This document shows positions 49,626 to 53,737 of a DNA stretch of 53,737 bases, one piece after another. The DNA is from UM-FILTER-38-24 sp041663205 (GTDB lineage: Bacteria > Patescibacteriota > Gracilibacteria > UBA1369 > LOWO2-01-FULL-3). The translations under genes were made by a program, and so were the position numbers. The notes under the pieces were generated by a model. It made no database searches, was not told where the DNA came from, and saw nothing but the letters and a program-made list of their open reading frames with translations. Positions within the stretch are counted from its first letter, which is position 1. Every line of letters starts with the position of its first letter. The stretch is from contig JBAZQZ010000007.1 of NCBI GenBank assembly GCA_041663205.1, positions 1 through 53,737 of the forward strand. The letters are read 5' to 3'.

Positions 49626-50490
49626 GCTGGTAAACCCCTGCCAAGATTATTATCAATCCTACTATCTGAGAGATGGTAGGGATTTCCTTTAGAAATAAAA
49701 ACGCAAATAATAAGCTTATGGCGGGACATGCCCCGACGCTTATCAATATTGATTTACTGATATCAATTCTCTTTATACTTTCGTACCAAAAAATTTTAGA
49801 AATTGCGTATATCAATACTCCATTGGCAAGTATAAACAGATAATTATTAGAAATTATTTGACTAATTGGTTGATCGTAAACTTCAAACCGCCAGCTAATT
49901 ATTAAAAGAACAATCCCTCCAATAATACTTCTAATGAAGAGAATCACAGAAGGTGTACTGAACTCCAGGGCTTTTTTGGCGAAAATATTTCCTATCGGAT
50001 AAAAAAATGTGCCTGCGATTATCAAGAGATCTCCGGTATTGATTTCAAATTTCCAAGTAAATAGGACGAAAAATGTCCCTAACACCATTGTTATTGCCCC
50101 AATAATTTTTTTTGCTGTTACTTTTTCATCTGTAAATATTCCGCAAATTACCAAAGTGAAAAATATTTCGCTTTGCAGTAAGATGGTAGTGTTTATTCCC
50201 GAAGTTTTACTGCTCCCAATGAATATCAATACAGCAGGAATTATTATGATAAACACTGTTATTGCGATGGCATATTTTAGGGCTCTTAAATCGATTAATT
50301 TTTTGAGCTCTTTTTTGAAAATTATATATACAAAAAGAGCAATACCGGCGGCAAAAGTGCTTAATCCGGCGAATAAAATAGGAGGCATTATCTTTGTTGA
50401 GTACGCAATCAGTATCGGGAACAGGGCATAGAGAATAGCTTCTCCGCCCACCAACAACTCTCCAACTCTCTCTCTTGATAATTTTTCCAT
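49564..50490 (-). CDS. EamA-family (DMT superfamily) transporter
   Basis: 308 residues from ATG 50490; a 15-residue longer frame from 50535 overlaps tsaB upstream sequence. Ten hydrophobic helices in two EamA halves are visible (ALFPILIAYSTKIMPPILFA; KYAIAITVFIIIIPAVLIFI; ALEFSTPSVILFIRSIIGGI; SIGACPAISLLFAFLF-like). It exports or imports small metabolites across the membrane; the substrate is unknown. Its last ~20 residues (NPLLRRRCSNEGECLG) lie opposite the end of the amidase gene, a 62-bp overlap suggesting a lost original stop. Confidence 0.85.
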   Translation of the reverse strand: MEKLSRERVGELLVGGEAILYALFPILIAYSTKIMPPILFAGLSTFAAGIALFVYIIFKKELKKLIDLRALKYAIAITVFIIIIPAVLIFIGSSKTSGINTTILLQSEIFFTLVICGIFTDEKVTAKKIIGAITMVLGTFFVLFTWKFEINTGDLLIIAGTFFYPIGNIFAKKALEFSTPSVILFIRSIIGGIVLLIISWRFEVYDQPISQIISNNYLFILANGVLIYAISKIFWYESIKRIDISKSILISVGACPAISLLFAFLFLKEIPTISQIVGLIIILAGVYQLNTNPLLRRRCSNEGECLGN

Positions 50491-50578
50491 CGCCAATATG
50501 ATGTCTCTAATCGTTGTTCCTGTCCAGTTAATCACACTTCAAATTGCCCAAACTCTCCAAATCGTGTATAAGGAAGCC

Positions 50579-51208
50579 ATGATTACGTTGGCGATAGATA
50601 CATCTTCTACGAAAACCGCGATTGCATTATTGGAAGAGCGGGACGAAAAACTCAAACTTTTGGACGAATCTTCGTGGAAAAGTAAAAACAATGAAGCGGA
50701 AAATTTGCTTCCGGGAATCCAAAAACTTCTCAAGAAAAACAAAAAAACATTCAAGGATATAAAAAACGCAATCGTAATAAAAGGGCCGGGATCTTTCACC
50801 GGACTTCGCATCGGAGTTGCGACTGCAAATGTAATATCGTATTTGAATTCTGCGCATCTGTACTGCCTTAACGCGTTTGATTATTACTGGAAAATGCTTT
50901 CAGCACGCCCGCAAAATACGGCGCTTGTTCTGTACGCGGGATCCGGCGGAGTTTACGTAAACGGCGAACTTGTGAATTTGCCGGACTTAAAAAAAACACT
51001 CGCGGATAAAAATATAAAAGAAATTTTCGGGAACATTTCGAAAGATCAAAAAAAAGAAGTTAAACATTTGAAATTTAAAAAATTGCGAAAAAGTTTTGGA
51101 AAAGTTTTGGAAAAATTTGATTTGAAAGATCTCGAAAAAACGCAGATAGTGGAGCCGTTATATATAAAAGGTCCGGGCATAACCCCAAATAAAAAATGCT
51201 ATACATAG
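50579..51208 (+). CDS. tsaB: tRNA threonylcarbamoyladenosine biosynthesis protein TsaB
   Basis: 209 residues from ATG 50579, preceded by AAGGA five bases upstream, one of the few convincing Shine-Dalgarno sites here; the 27 residues possible from 50498 are untenable. MITLAIDTSSTKTAIALLEE opens the ASKHA fold; the family motif is KGPGSFTGLRIGVATAN. TsaB works with TsaD and TsaE to make t6A37 in ANN-decoding tRNAs. The C-terminus reads EPLYIKGPGITPNKK. It overlaps rsmI by 13 bp. Confidence 0.92.
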   Translation: MITLAIDTSSTKTAIALLEERDEKLKLLDESSWKSKNNEAENLLPGIQKLLKKNKKTFKDIKNAIVIKGPGSFTGLRIGVATANVISYLNSAHLYCLNAFDYYWKMLSARPQNTALVLYAGSGGVYVNGELVNLPDLKKTLADKNIKEIFGNISKDQKKEVKHLKFKKLRKSFGKVLEKFDLKDLEKTQIVEPLYIKGPGITPNKKCYT

Positions 51209-51858
51209 TCTCAACACCGATAGGGAATCTCGAAGATATAACGCTTCGCGCGATAAGAACATTAAAAGAAGTGGATTTGATCGCGGCCGAAGACACGCGC
51301 CACAGCCGGATTTTATTGGAAAAATACGAAATATCAAAACCGGTTGTGAGCTATCATTCATATAGTGACGACAGCAAACTCGAACATCTTATCGACGTTT
51401 TGAAAGAGGGAAAATCCGTCGCGGTAATATCCGACGCGGGGACTCCGGGGATCTCGGATCCGGCTTACACATTGATAAAAAGAGCCATCGAAGAAAACAT
51501 AAAAATCTGTCCGATTCCTGGCGCATCGAGTCTGCTCTCCGCACTTGTAATGAGTGGGATGAAGATGAATCAGTTTTTGTATCTTGGCTTTCTACCGCTA
51601 AAAAAAGGCCGCCAAACTTTACTGAAATCACTCGCGCAAGAAGAAAGAACAATGATAATCTTTGAAGCGCCTCACAGACTTGAAAGGACTTTACGCGATT
51701 TGAAAGAATATCTTGGAGACAGGCAAATCGCCGTTTGTCGCGAAATCACAAAAATCTTTGAAGAATCTCTTCGCGGAAAAATCTCCGAAATGATAACTCA
51801 CTTCGAAAAAACAAAACCGAGAGGCGAATTTGTATTGGTGCTAGGGGACAGCATTTAA
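51196..51858 (+). CDS. rsmI: 16S rRNA 2'-O-methyltransferase RsmI
   Basis: 220 residues, lacking the extra C-terminal ~60 residues of the E. coli protein. MLYIVSTPIGNLEDITLRAI, DLIAAEDTRHSRILLEKY, AVISDAGTPGISDPAYTLIK and PIPGASSLLSALVMSGM are the tetrapyrrole-methylase-fold motifs that bind S-adenosylmethionine. It methylates C1402 of 16S rRNA and fine-tunes start-codon use. It overlaps tsaB at the start and the convergent pilin-like gene by 18 bp. Confidence 0.95.
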   Translation: MLYIVSTPIGNLEDITLRAIRTLKEVDLIAAEDTRHSRILLEKYEISKPVVSYHSYSDDSKLEHLIDVLKEGKSVAVISDAGTPGISDPAYTLIKRAIEENIKICPIPGASSLLSALVMSGMKMNQFLYLGFLPLKKGRQTLLKSLAQEERTMIIFEAPHRLERTLRDLKEYLGDRQIAVCREITKIFEESLRGKISEMITHFEKTKPRGEFVLVLGDSI

Positions 51859-53073
51859 AGTCTTAGGGCCGTTTACCTCTGTCTTAAGCCAACTGCCGGT
51901 GCCGCTGTCTTTTACTTCGACGACAGGAGGATAAGAATCTATTCGGCTTGTCACGCCCGCCGCGACCGTAGTTTGCAAGGTAATGTCGGGAAAAACTCCC
52001 GGATAATCTTTCACGGAAACAGAAGAAAGTCCGACGGTAAGCATTATTGTGACGGAAGGCTGACCCTTCATATTTGGCTCTGCATAAGCCTTATAAGGGT
52101 CTTCTATCGGATGAATTATAAATTTTATATCCTTGATTGACGCAAAAAGAGGAGTGATCGGGACAAACATTGTTTCACTCGCGCTCCCCTCGAAGGGCTT
52201 GCCCAAATCCTCGCCCCAAGGCAACGTAATTTTATTAAGTTTTATAAAATTTGCATCATTCTTCGTCAAAGATTTAAAAGGAATAAGCTGTGCCAAAAGA
52301 TCCGCCTGATCCCCGACGTCTCCGTAACAATTATATCCTTCCTCGCATGAAAAAATATCCGTCACGCCGTTTCGGTCGTAATCCTTGCCCTTCATTACGA
52401 CCTTCCCAAGCGCATAATCGGCTCCACCGGAAAAATCACGTATTTTTTTCTTCGCGATAATGGTTTTCTTTGTCCCGGTTTTATCAAGGATAAAAAGTTG
52501 ATCAACTGTTACACTACCGCTATTCATCTGAGGCGGAGCGCAAAGCCCTTTTCCGGCCTCGCAAAACGCGCTCGCCGCATCCGCACTCCCGGTAAAAGGA
52601 TTTTGTCCGGTGTTTAAATCGACGGAAAGATTGTAGACGACTTCACATTCTTTCCCGTTTTGAGGATTCGGGTACGAACATTCCGCGCCTATATCCTCGG
52701 GATTATTCGTGTCATTCCCGTCCAAACTTCTCCCAGGATCATAAAATCTGCTCCCGTAAACTCCCTGAAACATTCCATAAAACGCGGACCCGGCAGGCTT
52801 ATTTAATTCACACCCTTCATTAAGCACGCAAATTGAATAATATTCGTCATAATCGATTGTGCCATCTTGGATTTCGGAAGAAATTTGTTGTAAAATTATT
52901 CGCATTTCCGCCGCCAAAGTATTTTGAAGATTTGTCTTTTTTTCGAGCTGAACATCACTGACCAAAATATCCCCCGCAACGACAGTGGCAACAGCAAAAA
53001 GGCTTGCCGCAACAAGAACCTCCACCAACGTCACTCCCTTATTCTCAAAGATTTGTTTTAATTTCTTTAGCAC
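51841..53073 (-). CDS. type IV prepilin-like protein (PulJ/PilW type)
   Basis: 410 residues. The class III signal MLKKLKQIFENKGVTLVEVL is followed by VAASLFAVATVVAGDILV, with the prepilin site G|VTLVE (Glu at +5). The remainder is a large beta-rich, Cys-containing extracytoplasmic domain (CVLNEGCELN, GAECSYPNPQNGKECEV, FSCEEGYNCYGD), likely disulfide-stabilised. It may be a minor pilin that primes a pilus or type II-like secretion fibre. It is divergent from the next gene, also pilus-like. Confidence 0.83.
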   Translation of the reverse strand: MLKKLKQIFENKGVTLVEVLVAASLFAVATVVAGDILVSDVQLEKKTNLQNTLAAEMRIILQQISSEIQDGTIDYDEYYSICVLNEGCELNKPAGSAFYGMFQGVYGSRFYDPGRSLDGNDTNNPEDIGAECSYPNPQNGKECEVVYNLSVDLNTGQNPFTGSADAASAFCEAGKGLCAPPQMNSGSVTVDQLFILDKTGTKKTIIAKKKIRDFSGGADYALGKVVMKGKDYDRNGVTDIFSCEEGYNCYGDVGDQADLLAQLIPFKSLTKNDANFIKLNKITLPWGEDLGKPFEGSASETMFVPITPLFASIKDIKFIIHPIEDPYKAYAEPNMKGQPSVTIMLTVGLSSVSVKDYPGVFPDITLQTTVAAGVTSRIDSYPPVVEVKDSGTGSWLKTEVNGPKTLNAVP

Positions 53074-53154
53074 AAAATGATTATAAAGAATTTTGCTTTT
53101 TAATCAAACATGTGCTACTATTTTTCACAGCATAAGAACTAACAAAAACGGCTT

Positions 53155-53737
53155 ATGCAAGGGAAGAAACCTTATTCCGGAAAGTTCAAAAAAATTCTTC
53201 AAAACAGAAGAGGTTTCATAATTGTGATAGGAATGAGCATCGTCGCTTTGACCGTGTACTACAGCGTCATGGTGCAACAGCAGATGGTAAACACGGTGCA
53301 AGACATCAAGAGAAGTAATGACTTGTTTCAGGCGCAAACGACTGCGCAATCAATAGGGGATTTCGTGGATTACGTTGTGGAAAAACACGAGGCGGGATTT
53401 TCGGTGGAACCTGTGGAATGTAAATACGTCAGCGGGAAATTAACGAGCAAAGAGATACCAAATACATTGTGCGATACGGGTACATATTTTGACACGATAG
53501 CGCAAAGACAGTGGAAGCAAGGGAATAATACGACGATAAAACTTAACGTAAAAGGACATCCTGATTCGGGAGTTGCAAATACAAAATACGCGAGTTGTGT
53601 GGGAAATGGGCTGATAGCGACAAACTGCTACGGAGTGCCCGCGCCTGCGACGGGAGATGCGGGGGATAAAACACTTTGCCAGGGATACAAAGAGACGATA
53701 GAAAAACAGACAACTGCGGTAAATTCGGAAACAACAC
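53155..53737 (+). CDS. pilus-assembly-like protein, 3'-partial
   Basis: ATG 53155 opens a frame that stays open to the window end (194 codons seen). It begins with a basic stretch, then RGFIIVIGMSIVALTVYYSV, a membrane helix reminiscent of PilX/prepilin N-termini (though without a clear G|xxxxE site). The rest is polar with several Cys (GTYFDTIAQRQW; YASCVGNGLIATNCYG). A surface pilus-associated protein, divergent from the PulJ-like gene, is a fair guess. The C-terminus is missing. Confidence 0.7.
   Translation, partial: MQGKKPYSGKFKKILQNRRGFIIVIGMSIVALTVYYSVMVQQQMVNTVQDIKRSNDLFQAQTTAQSIGDFVDYVVEKHEAGFSVEPVECKYVSGKLTSKEIPNTLCDTGTYFDTIAQRQWKQGNNTTIKLNVKGHPDSGVANTKYASCVGNGLIATNCYGVPAPATGDAGDKTLCQGYKETIEKQTTAVNSETT

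Noticed and set aside
1..53737. Alternative genetic code with TGA as glycine
   Set aside because: Core and accessory frames end in TGA where the families should end (for example 3338, 20448, 44376), and full-length genes need no TGA decoding.

Overview
The window reads as chromosomal DNA of a small-genome, AT-rich bacterium, most likely a member of the Candidate Phyla Radiation (Patescibacteria; a Peregrinibacteria-like lineage is my best guess, not proven). The reasons are compact genes with short or overlapping junctions, few Shine-Dalgarno sites, class-D/E-type sortase, S-layer-homology and prepilin-like proteins, tiny lipoproteins, and two conserved-looking small proteins (34.0-34.8 kb) I cannot name. 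TGA acts as a normal stop (for example at 3336-3338, 20446-20448 and 44374-44376), so the Gracilibacteria TGA=Gly code does not apply.

Layout. 1-10.1 kb is core: the end of an SLH protein, a BaiN/YhiN-type flavoprotein, tRNA-Gly(CCC), an RluA pseudouridine synthase, a DUF1624 membrane protein, an HtrA protease, mnmA, ispG, thyA, folA, a DsbA-like thioredoxin-fold protein, an M29 aminopeptidase and tRNA-Phe(GAA). 10.1-16.7 kb is an integrated element: a large serine recombinase abuts the 3' end of tRNA-Phe and reads antisense through the whole tRNA, followed upstream by small element proteins, an SF3/D5-like ATPase, a CHC2 primase zinc finger interrupted by an in-frame TAG, a DUF5659-like protein and a winged-helix protein. 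16.9-23.4 kb is cargo flanked by two copies of a 12-bp word: a secreted SLH protein, a HEPN (DUF4209-like) protein, a proteasome-fold Ntn hydrolase with beta-sandwich tail, a 4-fold beta-flower protein and a cytoplasmic trypsin-like protease. 23.4-28.0 kb holds small modules separated by copies of an intergenic repeat: three small proteins with a caspase-like peptidase, a divergent PP2C phosphatase / kinase-fold pair sharing a bidirectional promoter, and a RelE/Phd-type toxin-antitoxin pair.

28.2-53.7 kb is core again: short HPF, aroD, ychF, a membrane-anchored Rel (ppGpp synthetase/hydrolase), a sortase, ligA, dnaX, two glycosyltransferases, PolX, an HNH nuclease preceded by degenerate 91-bp tandem repeats, thioredoxin, a giant amidase-SpoIID cell-wall protein, an EamA transporter, tsaB, rsmI and two pilus-type proteins, the last cut by the window end.

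The most interesting part is 19.4-27.3 kb. Within 8 kb it combines a HEPN putative RNase, three hydrolases of unrelated protease folds (Ntn, trypsin, caspase-like), a PP2C phosphatase and a kinase-fold protein. None has an evident signal peptide, so all are probably cytoplasmic. This is the composition expected of a regulated proteolytic conflict or programmed-death (anti-phage) system. That role is inference; the folds and motifs are visible in the sequence.
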